Notes: generated by a model from the letters alone, not told the origin. 64,000 bases of DNA from an uncultured Paracoccaceae bacterium (GCA_947489325.1 CANLDA010000017.1:1-64000), one strand, 5' to 3'; counted from the stretch's first letter, positions 14,670 through 24,011 are shown. Translations and numbers: made by a program.

Positions 14670-17123
14670 ATGGCTGATCTTCCTCAAAAGGCCCGTGTGG
14701 TCATTATCGGTGGCGGTGTCATCGGATGTTCGGTGGCATATCATTTGGCCAAAAAGGGCTGGAAAGATGTTGTGCTGCTGGAACGCAAGCAACTGACAAG
14801 CGGCACCACATGGCATGCGGCTGGTCTGATCGCGCAGCTGCGTGCAACCGCGAATATGACCAAATTGGCGAAATATAGCCAGGAACTGTACTGGTCTTTG
14901 GAAGAAGAAACCGGTGTTGCCACTGGGTTTAAGCGTAATGGCTCTATCACGGTCGCCCTGACCGAAGAGCGCAAAGAAGAGATTTACCGTCAGGCGGCTA
15001 TGGCGCGTGCTTTTGGGGTCGAAGTCGAAGAGATTTCTAACGAACGTGTGACGGAACTCTATCCGCATCTGAATGTCGAGGATGTGAAGGGCGCTGTGCA
15101 TCTGCCGTTGGACGGGCAGGGGGATCCGGCCAATATCGCGCTGGCACTGGCCAAGGGTGCGCGTCAGAACGGTGCGTTGGTCAAGGAACGCATCAAGGTC
15201 ACCAGCATCGCCAAAACCGGGCGCAATGTGACGGGCGTTGACTGGGTTGCGGATGATGGCAGTTCCTCGGGACATATTGAATGCGACATGATCGTGAACT
15301 GCGCGGGTATGTGGGGCCATGAGGTTGGCCGTATGGCTGGCGTGAATGTGCCGCTGCATGCCTGTGAGCATTTCTATATTGTGACTGAAAACATCTCAGG
15401 TCTCAGCCAGTTACCGGTTCTGCGGGTGCCGGACGAATGCGCCTATTACAAAGAAGACGCGGGTAAAATCCTGTTGGGTGCGTTTGAGCCAAATGCTAAA
15501 CCCTGGGCAATGGATGGCATTCCGGATACGTTTGAATTTGACCAGTTGCAGGAAGATTTCGATCACTTTGAGCCCATTCTGGAAGATGCCTGTAACCGGA
15601 TGCCAATGCTGGCAGAGGCAGGTATTCACACCTTCTTTAATGGCCCAGAATCTTTCACGCCCGATGATGCGTATCACCTTGGCCTTGCACCAGAGATGGA
15701 CAATGTCTGGGTTGCAGCTGGGTTCAACTCAATTGGCATTCAATCCGCAGGGGGTGCCGGCATGGCACTGGCGGAATGGATGGACAGCGGCGAGAAACCG
15801 TTTGATCTTGGCGATGTGGATGTGTCGCGGATGCAGCCGTTCCAAGGCAACAAACAGTATCTGTTTGAACGCTCTAAGGAAACGCTGGGTCTGCTTTATG
15901 CCGATCATTACCCATATCGTCAAAAGGCCACCGCGCGCGGTGTGCGTCGCACACCGTTCCATCATCATCTGTTGGAACAAGGCGCTGTCATGGGCGAAAT
16001 CGCCGGGTGGGAGCGGGCCAACTGGTTTGCAAACGAAGGTCAGGAACGCGAATACCAATACAGCTGGAAGCGTCAGAACTGGTTTGAGAACTCTGCCGCT
16101 GAACACCGTGCGGTGCGTGAAAACGTGGGCATGTATGACATGTCTTCCTTTGGTAAGCTGCGTGTAGAAGGGCCGGATGCAGAGGCGTTTTTGAATTATG
16201 TCGGTGGCGGGGATTATTCCGTGCCTGTGGGCAAAATCGTCTATACTCAATTCCTGAACCGTCATGGTGGGATAGAGGCCGACGTGACTGTAACCCGCCT
16301 GAGCGAGCTGGCCTATCTGGTGGTGACGCCAGCGGCGACCCGTTTGGCAGATCAAACATGGATGATGCGCAACAAAGGCAACTTTAATGTGGTGATTACG
16401 GATGTCACCGCAGGCGAGGGGTGTTTGGCCGTGATGGGACCAAATGCGCGCGCGCTTTTGGAAAAAGTGTCGCCGAATGATTTCTCAAATGCGATCAACC
16501 CTTTTGGCACCGCCCAAGAGATCGAGTTGGGCATGGGATTGGCGCGGGCGCACCGCGTGACCTATGTCGGCGAACTTGGTTGGGAACTTTACATGTCGGC
16601 GGATATGGCAGGGCATGCCTTTGAAGCGCTGCATGCGGCAGGTCAGGACATGGGCCTCAAACTGTGTGGCATGCACATGATGGACAGCTGTCGGATTGAA
16701 AAAGGGTTCCGTCACTTTGGCCATGACATCACTTGTGAAGATCACGTCGTGGATGCGGGGCTTGGGTTCGCGGTCAAGGTCGACAAAGGAAGCGATTTCA
16801 TTGGTCGGGAGGCCGTGATTGCCCGCAAGGAAGCGGGCCCCAAAAATCGTTTGGTACAGTTCAAGCTGACCGATTCAGAGCCATTGTTGTTCCACAATGA
16901 ACCTATCATCCGTGATGGGGAATATGTGGGTTATCTTAGCTCTGGCAACTATGGTCACACATTGGGTGCAGCCATCGGTTTGGGCTATGTCCCATGCGAA
17001 GGCGAAAAGGCGACCGATGTTCTGGGATCCACCTATGAGATCGACGTGTGTGGTGTGAAGGTCAAGGCCGAAGCATCGTTGAAACCGATGTATGACCCAA
17101 AGTCGGAACGCGTAAAAGTGTAA
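14670..17123 (+). CDS. FAD-dependent dimethylglycine/sarcosine dehydrogenase-like oxidoreductase with GcvT domains (paralogue 2)
   Basis: An 817-aa enzyme built like the 10066 product: FAD domain with VVIIGGGVIGCSVAYHLAKK and GTTWHAAG (His for covalent flavin), then a GcvT-type folate domain with VTYVGELGWELYM. The putative substrate-side region after the FAD motif (LIAQLRATANMTKLAKYSQE) differs clearly from paralogue 1 (NVPTFSTSWSIMNMQRYSTE), so the two probably act on different N-methyl compounds in sequence, for example dimethylglycine then sarcosine. GGAGAAG at 14658-14664 supports the start. A 115-bp gap separates it from the AraC gene, so it may have its own promoter; a terminator follows. 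Confidence 0.88.
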   Translation: MADLPQKARVVIIGGGVIGCSVAYHLAKKGWKDVVLLERKQLTSGTTWHAAGLIAQLRATANMTKLAKYSQELYWSLEEETGVATGFKRNGSITVALTEERKEEIYRQAAMARAFGVEVEEISNERVTELYPHLNVEDVKGAVHLPLDGQGDPANIALALAKGARQNGALVKERIKVTSIAKTGRNVTGVDWVADDGSSSGHIECDMIVNCAGMWGHEVGRMAGVNVPLHACEHFYIVTENISGLSQLPVLRVPDECAYYKEDAGKILLGAFEPNAKPWAMDGIPDTFEFDQLQEDFDHFEPILEDACNRMPMLAEAGIHTFFNGPESFTPDDAYHLGLAPEMDNVWVAAGFNSIGIQSAGGAGMALAEWMDSGEKPFDLGDVDVSRMQPFQGNKQYLFERSKETLGLLYADHYPYRQKATARGVRRTPFHHHLLEQGAVMGEIAGWERANWFANEGQEREYQYSWKRQNWFENSAAEHRAVRENVGMYDMSSFGKLRVEGPDAEAFLNYVGGGDYSVPVGKIVYTQFLNRHGGIEADVTVTRLSELAYLVVTPAATRLADQTWMMRNKGNFNVVITDVTAGEGCLAVMGPNARALLEKVSPNDFSNAINPFGTAQEIELGMGLARAHRVTYVGELGWELYMSADMAGHAFEALHAAGQDMGLKLCGMHMMDSCRIEKGFRHFGHDITCEDHVVDAGLGFAVKVDKGSDFIGREAVIARKEAGPKNRLVQFKLTDSEPLLFHNEPIIRDGEYVGYLSSGNYGHTLGAAIGLGYVPCEGEKATDVLGSTYEIDVCGVKVKAEASLKPMYDPKSERVKV

Positions 17124-17150
17124 TGCGCCTCATCGTATTTAAACCAAAGA

Positions 17151-17174
17151 AACCCCGGTTCTGCCGGGGTTTTT
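17151..17174 (+). terminator. rho-independent terminator after dehydrogenase paralogue 2
   Basis: An 8-bp stem AACCCCGG / CCGGGGTT with loop TTCTG and a T run ending at the stop codon of the convergent LysR gene. Confidence 0.9.
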
Positions 17175-18154
17175 CATGTCAAATGGGCGTCATGCAGGCA
17201 TTGCAGCAAGGTGTTCAATCTGCGCCCGGCAGAGGCACTTTTGCGGACAATGGAGGCCATGGTAGTGGTAAAGTTTGCGCTGGAGTTATTAACCTCATGA
17301 ATCAGCCCATCTTGCATCAAAGGTTCCGCCGAGTGGCGTGGCAAGAATCCTAAGTAATGACCCGACATTACCAGAATCTTTAATGCCTCTTCGTTTTGCA
17401 CATAGGCAGATTTCCGCAATTTCAGCTTTTGGTGCACCATCATATTCGGGGAATTAAAGCTTAGACCGGCATAAGTGTGCTCTGTCAGGTCCTGCAAGGT
17501 GCGTGCTTGCTGAGCAGTGTCAAAGAGCGGATGCCCTTGCCCACAATACAGACGCATATCCTCGGAATAGAGTGGATGATAATTCAACATAGGAGAGTTG
17601 CGGTGCAGGGGGACGATACCAAGATTGAATTTCCCGTTGATGACCCCTTCTTCGATGACGTTGGGCGGTTCGATCGACAGGTCCAATACCACTCCCGGCG
17701 CAAGGTCTCGAAAGCGTCGCAGCCCCTCATAAACTTTTGCCTGTGGGTTGGTTGAGGATTGATCAAAGAAGGCGATTTTAATTTTACCTGTCAAAGACTT
17801 ATGAGCCTCATCAAGGCTTTCTTGAAACTGTTCTATGGCAAAGAAAAGTTCGTCCGCGGCTTCCAGAACATGGGCGCCATCTGATGTAACAGAAAATCCA
17901 GCAGGGCCCCGGTGACACAGTTTCAATCCGAGACGCGTTTCCAGATCTGATATGTGTTTGCTGATGGTGGAGCGCCCAATGTTGAGCTCAAATTCGGCTG
18001 CGGTGAACCCCCCGCATGAGACAACAACGCGAAAAATTTCAAGCAGGCGAATATCAACATCGCCGACACGGGAAATAAGGGACTTACGAGCCAAAAGGTT
18101 TCCTTTTTGTCGAACTTTGCGTGAACTACTTTGTATTAACTCAACGCTTTTCAC
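17174..18154 (-). CDS. LysR-family transcriptional regulator
   Basis: A 326-aa LysR-type protein. The winged helix-turn-helix lies at about 35-95 (GGFTAAEFELNIGRSTISKH), followed by a periplasmic-binding-like effector domain. An unusually long basic N-terminus of about 30 residues precedes the HTH; starts further in are possible. It is divergent from the TRAP transporter operon across about 90 bp, the classic layout for a LysR controlling the neighbouring transport genes, probably with the transported acid as effector. Confidence 0.87.
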   Translation of the reverse strand: MKSVELIQSSSRKVRQKGNLLARKSLISRVGDVDIRLLEIFRVVVSCGGFTAAEFELNIGRSTISKHISDLETRLGLKLCHRGPAGFSVTSDGAHVLEAADELFFAIEQFQESLDEAHKSLTGKIKIAFFDQSSTNPQAKVYEGLRRFRDLAPGVVLDLSIEPPNVIEEGVINGKFNLGIVPLHRNSPMLNYHPLYSEDMRLYCGQGHPLFDTAQQARTLQDLTEHTYAGLSFNSPNMMVHQKLKLRKSAYVQNEEALKILVMSGHYLGFLPRHSAEPLMQDGLIHEVNNSSANFTTTMASIVRKSASAGRRLNTLLQCLHDAHLT

Positions 18155-18243
18155 AACTTATAAATGCGCACGTGGTGGACAGCCTGCGCGAAGTAAGACA
18201 GGCTCTTAACAGAACATCATAACCAACTCTCGGAGGAATATTC

Positions 18244-19260
18244 ATGAGTTTCATCAAATCGTTCTCGACAGTCGCTGCTGCTGCAGCTGTCGCAGCCGTA
18301 AGCTTTGGCGCCCCTGCCATGGCGAAAAATTTCAAGATCGCTGTTGGTGACAGCGGTGGATCTAGCCAGGAAGCAACTGGTCTTGGCTTTAAGCAAGCAC
18401 TTGAAGAGCTGTCCGGTGGCAAGCACACCGCAACACTGTTCCTGAACGGTCAGCTCGGGTCTGAGCAGGACACAGTAAACGACGCGGCCATCGGCACATT
18501 GGACATGTCCTTGCTGGCGATCAACAATGTCACACCGTTCTCGCCCACAGTTGGCGTTTTCACACTGCCATATGTGATTCTAAGCTTGGAAGACGCGGAA
18601 ACGCTGACACAGGGGCCGATTGGTCAGGAACTGACAGAAAACACAATCAACGACGCCGGCGTGCGCATCATTGCTTGGACTTACACAGGTTTCCGCGTTC
18701 TGACGAACTCTAAGAAACCAGTGAAATCTGTAGCCGATCTGAATGGTCTGGTCATTCGCGTTCCAAAGAACGAAATCATGATCGACACCTACAAATCATG
18801 GGGCATCAGCCCAACTCCAATGGCGTGGTCTGAAACTTTTGCTGGTCTGCAAACCAAAGTTGTGGATGGTCAGGACAACCCATACACCACCATCAACGCG
18901 ATGAAGTTCTACGAAGTTCAGAAATACGTCACTGAAATTCGTTACATCTTCTCGATCGAGCCTCTGATCATTTCTGAGCAGGTTTTCCAAGAGCTGTCCG
19001 CAGCGGATCAGGAAACAATCCTGAAAGCAGGCGAAGCGGCAACTGCGGCATCTGCACAATTCCTGCGTGACAAAGAAGCAGAGATCAAACAGATCCTGAC
19101 AGATAAAGGCATGGAAATCTCTGTTCCAGAGAACAACGAAAAAGAATTCATCGATCTGGCAACTGCGGCTGTATGGCCAAAGTTCTATGAAAGCATCGGT
19201 GGCATTGAAAAGCTGAACACTGTTCTGGCGGCCATCGGTCGTGATCCGGTTTCGGAATAA
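18244..19260 (+). CDS. TRAP transporter substrate-binding protein, DctP family
   Basis: A 338-aa periplasmic protein with a Sec signal peptide (basic MSFIKSF, Ala/Val-rich core, AMA cleavage site near residue 28). The conserved Arg that binds the substrate carboxylate lies in LNGLVIRVP, and the family pattern WSETFAGLQTKVVDGQDNP follows. GGAGG precedes the start. It belongs to a three-gene TRAP system with the permeases downstream. The ligand is likely an organic acid; identity unknown. Confidence 0.9.
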   Translation: MSFIKSFSTVAAAAAVAAVSFGAPAMAKNFKIAVGDSGGSSQEATGLGFKQALEELSGGKHTATLFLNGQLGSEQDTVNDAAIGTLDMSLLAINNVTPFSPTVGVFTLPYVILSLEDAETLTQGPIGQELTENTINDAGVRIIAWTYTGFRVLTNSKKPVKSVADLNGLVIRVPKNEIMIDTYKSWGISPTPMAWSETFAGLQTKVVDGQDNPYTTINAMKFYEVQKYVTEIRYIFSIEPLIISEQVFQELSAADQETILKAGEAATAASAQFLRDKEAEIKQILTDKGMEISVPENNEKEFIDLATAAVWPKFYESIGGIEKLNTVLAAIGRDPVSE

Positions 19261-19281
19261 CTTTCCCATAACAATAATAAC

Positions 19282-19305
19282 GAAAAGCGCCTTCGGGCGC
19301 TTTTC
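19282..19305 (+). terminator. UUCG hairpin between TRAP binding-protein and permease genes
   Basis: A perfect 10-bp stem GAAAAGCGCC / GGCGCTTTTC closed by TTCG. The T tract is only four bases, so it probably works as a partial terminator or an mRNA stabiliser giving more binding protein than permease. Confidence 0.8.
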
Positions 19306-19325
19306 AGTCTGACAGAGAGGGAAAA

Positions 19326-19865
19326 ATGAGTAAATTCTGGGGAATATTAAACAATATAGAAAGCTACATCTGCCGTACTTTACTGGCAATATTTGTATGC
19401 CTTCTGTTTCTACAAGTGATCGTACGGACGCTGTTCAACTTCTCCTTTTCGTGGGTCGAAGAACTTTCTGTCTATATGTTCGTGTGGTTCGTATTTTTTG
19501 GGGCAAGCTATGCTGCGAAAATGGGGGCACACAATCGTGTCACATTCCAGTTTAAGTTTCTGCCGCCACGGGCAATCAAATATATCGAAGCATTTGCAGA
19601 CCTGTTCTGGATCTTCTTCAACGTCTATTTTGTCTATCTGGCGATCGACTTTATCTTTAACAAGATGAACCGCTTTCAATCGTCGCAGACATTGGGCTTT
19701 CACCTTAGTTGGGTGTACATCGTTCTACCTATTGCCTTCACCCTGATGACGATCCGTATCCTTCAGGTGAACTATAAGAAAATCATTCTGGACGAAGATT
19801 TGCGCGACCCTGACGCGATTGACCTTGATGAGGTCCGGGCAGAAGTCGAGCAGGAGGGCAAATAA
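19326..19865 (+). CDS. TRAP transporter small permease, DctQ family
   Basis: A 179-aa inner-membrane protein with four hydrophobic segments, the usual DctQ number and size. The second loop carries SFSWVEELSVYMFVWFVFFG, the family signature. GAGAGG lies just before the start. Its stop overlaps the large permease start (TAATG). Confidence 0.9.
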   Translation: MSKFWGILNNIESYICRTLLAIFVCLLFLQVIVRTLFNFSFSWVEELSVYMFVWFVFFGASYAAKMGAHNRVTFQFKFLPPRAIKYIEAFADLFWIFFNVYFVYLAIDFIFNKMNRFQSSQTLGFHLSWVYIVLPIAFTLMTIRILQVNYKKIILDEDLRDPDAIDLDEVRAEVEQEGK

Positions 19866-21205
19866 TGGAATCTCAAATCGTACTTATTTTGTTCGGTGGC
19901 TTTCTATTGCTGCTGTTCATTGGCGCACCAATCACGGTGGCGCTAGGTGTTTCGACACTGCTCTCCTTTCTCTACCTGGGTGAAAATCCGATCAAATTCG
20001 TTCAGATCGCCTTTACCTCGGTGGGGTCCTTCCCGCTTATGGCGCTGCCAGCGTTTATTCTGGCGGGGGCCTTGATGGAGGCTTCGGGATTATCGCGAAG
20101 GCTTATCAACGTGGCCGAAAGTTTTGCCGGACCTTTTACCGGTGGGATGTCTGCGGCCACAGTGTTTGCTTGCCTGTTCTTTGGCGCGATTTCCGGCTCT
20201 GGTCCGGCAACCACAGCTGCGGTTGGTATGTTGATGATCCCGGCGATGATTGATCGTAAATATGATCGTGACTTTGCCTCGGCTATCACAGCGTCCTCGG
20301 GTGGTCTTGGGATTGTTATCCCACCCTCCATTCCGTTGATCATCTACGGTATTGCCGCCCTTGGTATGCCCGCCCCTCCAGAAGCGGTGGCCGAGTTTGG
20401 TAACTTCCAGACTGTATCAATCCCGAAACTGTTCATTGCTGGGTTTATGCCTGCCTTCCTGATTGCTGGCAGCTTGCTCATCATGAACTATATTCTGGCA
20501 CGTAAGAATGGCTTTAAGGGCACCTCTGATGGTTGGTCTGCACGTCATATCTGGTGTGAGATGTATCGCGGTTTCTGGGCACTGATGGCCCCAGTGGTTA
20601 TTCTGGGTGGTATCTATTCTGGTTTCTTCACACCAACAGAGGCCGCCATCGTCGCGATCTTCTATACGTTGGTTGTGGGCGCGTTCATTTATCGTGAACT
20701 GTCTTGGGAAAAGCTGTTCGTGTCTCTGGAAACCACAACCTGGCTGACAGGGCGTGTTTTGCTGATCATGTTCACCGCAACCGTGTTTGGTCGCCTTTTG
20801 GTGGAAAACCAAATTCCGGCGGTGATTGCTCAGGGCATGTTGTCTATCACTGACAATATCTATGTGATCTGGACTTTGGTGATCTTCTTCTTGCTGTTTG
20901 TCGGCATGTTCATGGAGACATTGGCCACGATCCTGATTTTGGTGCCAGTGATGCTGCCAGTGGCCTATAGTGTGGGCATTGATCCGATCCACTTTGGTGT
21001 GGTGATGGTCTGTACGCTGGGGATTGGCTTTCAAACGCCACCGCTGGGTGAAAACCTGTTCATTGCATCAGGGATATCCAATATCTCGATCGAACGGATT
21101 TCCGTCGCAGCTTTGCCGTTTGCCTTTGTCAACACGATCGCCATCTTCATCATCGCGTTCTTCCCCGAGATATCCTTGTGGTTGCCGCGCTTCTTTGGCT
21201 ATTGA
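19865..21205 (+). CDS. TRAP transporter large permease, DctM family
   Basis: A 446-aa membrane protein with about 12 hydrophobic segments, the ion-coupled transport subunit of TRAP systems. Recognisable DctM stretches are FFGAISGSGPATTAAVG, IVIPPSIPLIIYG and the C-terminal GIGFQTPPLGENLF. It overlaps the small permease gene by one base and is followed by the UspA gene. Confidence 0.92.
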   Translation: MESQIVLILFGGFLLLLFIGAPITVALGVSTLLSFLYLGENPIKFVQIAFTSVGSFPLMALPAFILAGALMEASGLSRRLINVAESFAGPFTGGMSAATVFACLFFGAISGSGPATTAAVGMLMIPAMIDRKYDRDFASAITASSGGLGIVIPPSIPLIIYGIAALGMPAPPEAVAEFGNFQTVSIPKLFIAGFMPAFLIAGSLLIMNYILARKNGFKGTSDGWSARHIWCEMYRGFWALMAPVVILGGIYSGFFTPTEAAIVAIFYTLVVGAFIYRELSWEKLFVSLETTTWLTGRVLLIMFTATVFGRLLVENQIPAVIAQGMLSITDNIYVIWTLVIFFLLFVGMFMETLATILILVPVMLPVAYSVGIDPIHFGVVMVCTLGIGFQTPPLGENLFIASGISNISIERISVAALPFAFVNTIAIFIIAFFPEISLWLPRFFGY

Positions 21206-21227
21206 GCCGTGAAAGAAAGGAAAGAGA

Positions 21228-21716
21228 ATGCTACCTCAAATAAATAATATCCTTTTCGCCACGGATTTATCAGATAACGCAAACAACGCTTTGCGCCATG
21301 CTCTAAGCATGGCGCAAGCCCATGACGCGAAAGTTCATGTATTGCATGTGACAGAACCTTTGTCGCGGGATGCTATTGTTACGCTGCAAATGTTTATGCA
21401 GGATGACAGTTCGCGCAAGAAGGCGATCAAAGATCGCCATGCATCGGTCAAGCAGTTGCTGAAAACCAATCAGCAAGAGTTCATGAAAGGGCTCTCTGCT
21501 GAGGAAAAAGCGGCATATGCGAAAGTATCGTCAGTGGAACTGGTCGATGGCCAGCCCGCCGAGGAGATTCTGGACCGTGCCAAAGAGTTCAACTGCGAAC
21601 TCATTGTCATGGGCACACACGAGCATGGCACCGGGCACACCTTCATCGGTACTGTGGTGAAACGCGTTTTGCGTCGCTCCTCTATCCCGACGCTGGTCGT
21701 GCCGCACCTTGCATAA
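21228..21716 (+). CDS. UspA-type universal stress protein linked to TRAP transporter
   Basis: A 162-aa single-domain Usp protein (NNILFATDLSDNANNAL at the start, ELIVMGTHEHGTGHTF near 125-139, SIPTLVVP at the end). The ATP loop of binding Usps reads G-x2-G-x9-G(S/T); here it is GTHEHGTGHTFIGT, with Glu at the second Gly and altered spacing, so nucleotide binding is doubtful. In Halomonas the TRAP-linked Usp TeaD regulates the transporter; a similar role is plausible. AGGAAAGAG precedes the start. Confidence 0.87.
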   Translation: MLPQINNILFATDLSDNANNALRHALSMAQAHDAKVHVLHVTEPLSRDAIVTLQMFMQDDSSRKKAIKDRHASVKQLLKTNQQEFMKGLSAEEKAAYAKVSSVELVDGQPAEEILDRAKEFNCELIVMGTHEHGTGHTFIGTVVKRVLRRSSIPTLVVPHLA

Positions 21717-21740
21717 CAACCTCCCACGTTGGACACTACA

Positions 21741-21763
21741 GGCGACCTTCGGGTCGCCTATTT
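21741..21763 (+). terminator. terminator of TRAP-usp operon
   Basis: A 7-bp stem GGCGACC / GGTCGCC with a TTCG loop, followed by TATTTTT. Confidence 0.9.
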
Positions 21764-21863
21764 TTGTGCTGTGAACTCATCACAGATGGTGATGTGTTGC
21801 CCCACGAAATTCGAAGTTTTCAATGTGTGAAAACCTGTCATAAGGGCGTGAAAGGACCCCTCA

Positions 21864-22760
21864 ATGACACAGCGTGAGAACACCGATACCCCTCAGGGGC
21901 TTGCTTTTGCGATCACCGCGTATGTGCTGTGGGGATTTTTGCCGCTTTACATGAAGGCGCTGGCCCATATTCCCGCCGCCGAGATCGTTGCACATCGGGT
22001 GATTTGGTCGGTGCCTGTGGCAGGTATTTTGCTGATTGTGTTGCGCCGCACCTCTGATTTGCGGGCTGCATTGAAGTCCCCACGTACCTTGGCCATGGGG
22101 GGTGTCACGGCAGCGTTGATTTCATTGAATTGGGGCATCTACGTCTGGGCGATTACGACAGAGCGCGCACTTGATGCAGCACTTGGTTATTATATGAATC
22201 CGCTCTTTAGTGTCGCATTGGGGGCGATTTTGTTGCGCGAACGTTTAAGCCGGGCACAGCTTGTCGCTATTGCGATTGCTGCTTTGGCCGTCTTGATTAT
22301 CGCGATTGACGCAGGATCATTGCCTTGGGCCGCCATCGGTATGATGCTGACATGGGGCTTTTACGCATTCTTTAAAAAATCGCTGCCTGTTGGCCCCAAT
22401 CAGGGGTTCATGCTTGAAGTGCTTATATTGCTGGTGCCCGCGCTGGGGTATGTTGGGTATCTTGCCGCCAATGGAGCGGGGCATTTTGCGACAACATCTT
22501 ATGATACATCCATGTTAATCGGGTGTGGTTTGGTGACGGCGGTGCCCTTGATTGTCTACGCCAATGGCGCAAAACTCTTGCGGCTTTCCACAATTGGTAT
22601 TCTGCAATACATCGCACCCACCATGATCTTTGTGATTGCGGTGCTGGTCTTTGATGAACCTTTTGATCGCGCCCGTATGATTGCCTTTCCGCTGATCTGG
22701 CTTGCTTTGGTGATTTATTCCACTTCAATGATCCGTCAGATGCGCGCGCGTCGGCGCTGA
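21864..22760 (+). CDS. rarD: EamA-family transporter RarD
   Basis: A 298-aa protein with ten hydrophobic segments in two EamA halves. The N-terminal GLAFAITAYVLWGFLPLYMK and the HRVIWSVP motif are characteristic of RarD. Its substrate is not established. GAAAGGA precedes the ATG. It stands alone between the TRAP terminator and rluA. Confidence 0.9.
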   Translation: MTQRENTDTPQGLAFAITAYVLWGFLPLYMKALAHIPAAEIVAHRVIWSVPVAGILLIVLRRTSDLRAALKSPRTLAMGGVTAALISLNWGIYVWAITTERALDAALGYYMNPLFSVALGAILLRERLSRAQLVAIAIAALAVLIIAIDAGSLPWAAIGMMLTWGFYAFFKKSLPVGPNQGFMLEVLILLVPALGYVGYLAANGAGHFATTSYDTSMLIGCGLVTAVPLIVYANGAKLLRLSTIGILQYIAPTMIFVIAVLVFDEPFDRARMIAFPLIWLALVIYSTSMIRQMRARRR

Positions 22761-22807
22761 TCTTCCCACGCTTGCGCCCCTGCGCCAAAGCAAGTACCCA
22801 ACACGCC

Positions 22808-23461
22808 ATGAGCCAGATCACCCCATATGACCCACCCCAAGACCCGCTAGAGGTCTTACACGAAGACAGCGACATCGTTGTGTTGAACAAACCGGCGGGT
22901 TTGTTGTCGGTGCCCGGTCGCGGCAAGGATTTGGCCGATTGCCTTCTGACACGTGTTCAGGTGGCTTTTCCCGGCGCTTTGTTGGTGCATCGACTGGATC
23001 GCGACACATCCGGCGTTATGGTCTTTGGCCTTACCGCACATGCGCAGCGCAACCTGTCCATGCAGTTTGAAAAACGCAGCACCAAAAAGACCTATGTCGC
23101 GCGTGTTGATGGACATCTAGAACCCAAAGTGGGCACCGTTGAGCTTCCTCTGATTGTGGACTGGCCCAACCGCCCCTTGCAAAAGGTTTGTCATGAAACT
23201 GGCAAATCCGCGCAAACAGATTGGCGGGTTCTGAAATATGGTGACAGCGAAACCCGAGTGCGCCTTTCACCCAAAACTGGACGCAGTCATCAATTGCGCG
23301 TGCATATGCTGGCGATGGGGCATGTGATCTTGGGTGATCCGCTCTATGCCAAAGGCGCGGCTTTCAACTTTCCCCGCTTGATGTTGCATTCCGAAGAATT
23401 GCGCATCAACCATCCAGAAAACGGTCATGGCATGACATTTCGCACAAAGGCGGCATTCTAA
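22808..23461 (+). CDS. RluA-family pseudouridine synthase
   Basis: A 217-aa protein of RluA size with the catalytic motif HRLDRDTSGVMVFG (catalytic Asp in the HRLDRDTSG core) and GRSHQLRVHMLAMGHVILGD. It converts uridine to pseudouridine in 23S rRNA and/or tRNA. The ATG at 22808 is chosen because it gives the RluA-like length; a TTG 12 codons upstream is in frame. RluA itself is likely but close paralogues cannot be excluded. Confidence 0.85.
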   Translation: MSQITPYDPPQDPLEVLHEDSDIVVLNKPAGLLSVPGRGKDLADCLLTRVQVAFPGALLVHRLDRDTSGVMVFGLTAHAQRNLSMQFEKRSTKKTYVARVDGHLEPKVGTVELPLIVDWPNRPLQKVCHETGKSAQTDWRVLKYGDSETRVRLSPKTGRSHQLRVHMLAMGHVILGDPLYAKGAAFNFPRLMLHSEELRINHPENGHGMTFRTKAAF

Positions 23462-23525
23462 ATCGCTCAACTGGTTTAAAACACCTCGGCAGACTTGCCG
23501 TCAGTCAGATCTTGGACTTTACGTT

Positions 23526-23873
23526 CTAGTCCACAATACGGATCAACTTGCGTTCCAACACGCGCAGCACTGACTTCAGATCATGTCCGCGTTTCAGAAT
23601 CTGCCCATCCATTCCAATCACCGCATACATGCCTTGTCGATTGCGCAGTTTGGGGCGTTTTTCGATGCGATAAAGTGGATGTTCCGCAGTGCGGCGAAAA
23701 ACTGAAAACACTGCCACTTCCTTCAGGCTCGATATTCCATAGTCCCGCCACTCTCCAGCGGCGACCATGCGCCCATAAAGGGACAGGATTTCAGACAGTT
23801 CCGTGCGGTGATAGGCGACCTGCGCGGAAGGGTGCGACGCGCCGGAAAACGGCGAGGGCGGTTGCATATTCAT
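23526..23873 (-). CDS. DUF2794 family protein
   Basis: A 115-aa protein with the DUF2794 pattern: VAYHRTELSEILSLYGRMVAAGEWRDY-type start, then VAVFSVFRRTAEHPLYRIEKRP. The family is small and alphaproteobacterial, with no known function. No signal or membrane segment is visible. It points away from adhC across a 414-bp intergenic region. Confidence 0.82.
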   Translation of the reverse strand: MNMQPPSPFSGASHPSAQVAYHRTELSEILSLYGRMVAAGEWRDYGISSLKEVAVFSVFRRTAEHPLYRIEKRPKLRNRQGMYAVIGMDGQILKRGHDLKSVLRVLERKLIRIVD

Positions 23874-24011
23874 GCCACTAGATTTGCGCTGATTTCGTCA
23901 AAAATCAACCCTGCCTGAAAAATGCCTTTATTTGGTCTGAAAATGGCCGCGTGCCTTCCATGCATTTGCCCTGACGTTGGGGCAGTTTTAAAGCCAGCGA
24001 AAGACACGCTA

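Noticed and set aside
20417-21034. 205-codon minus-strand frame in the TRAP large permease gene
   Set aside because: Antisense to a canonical DctM; Gln/His-rich composition is typical of reverse reading of membrane protein codons.
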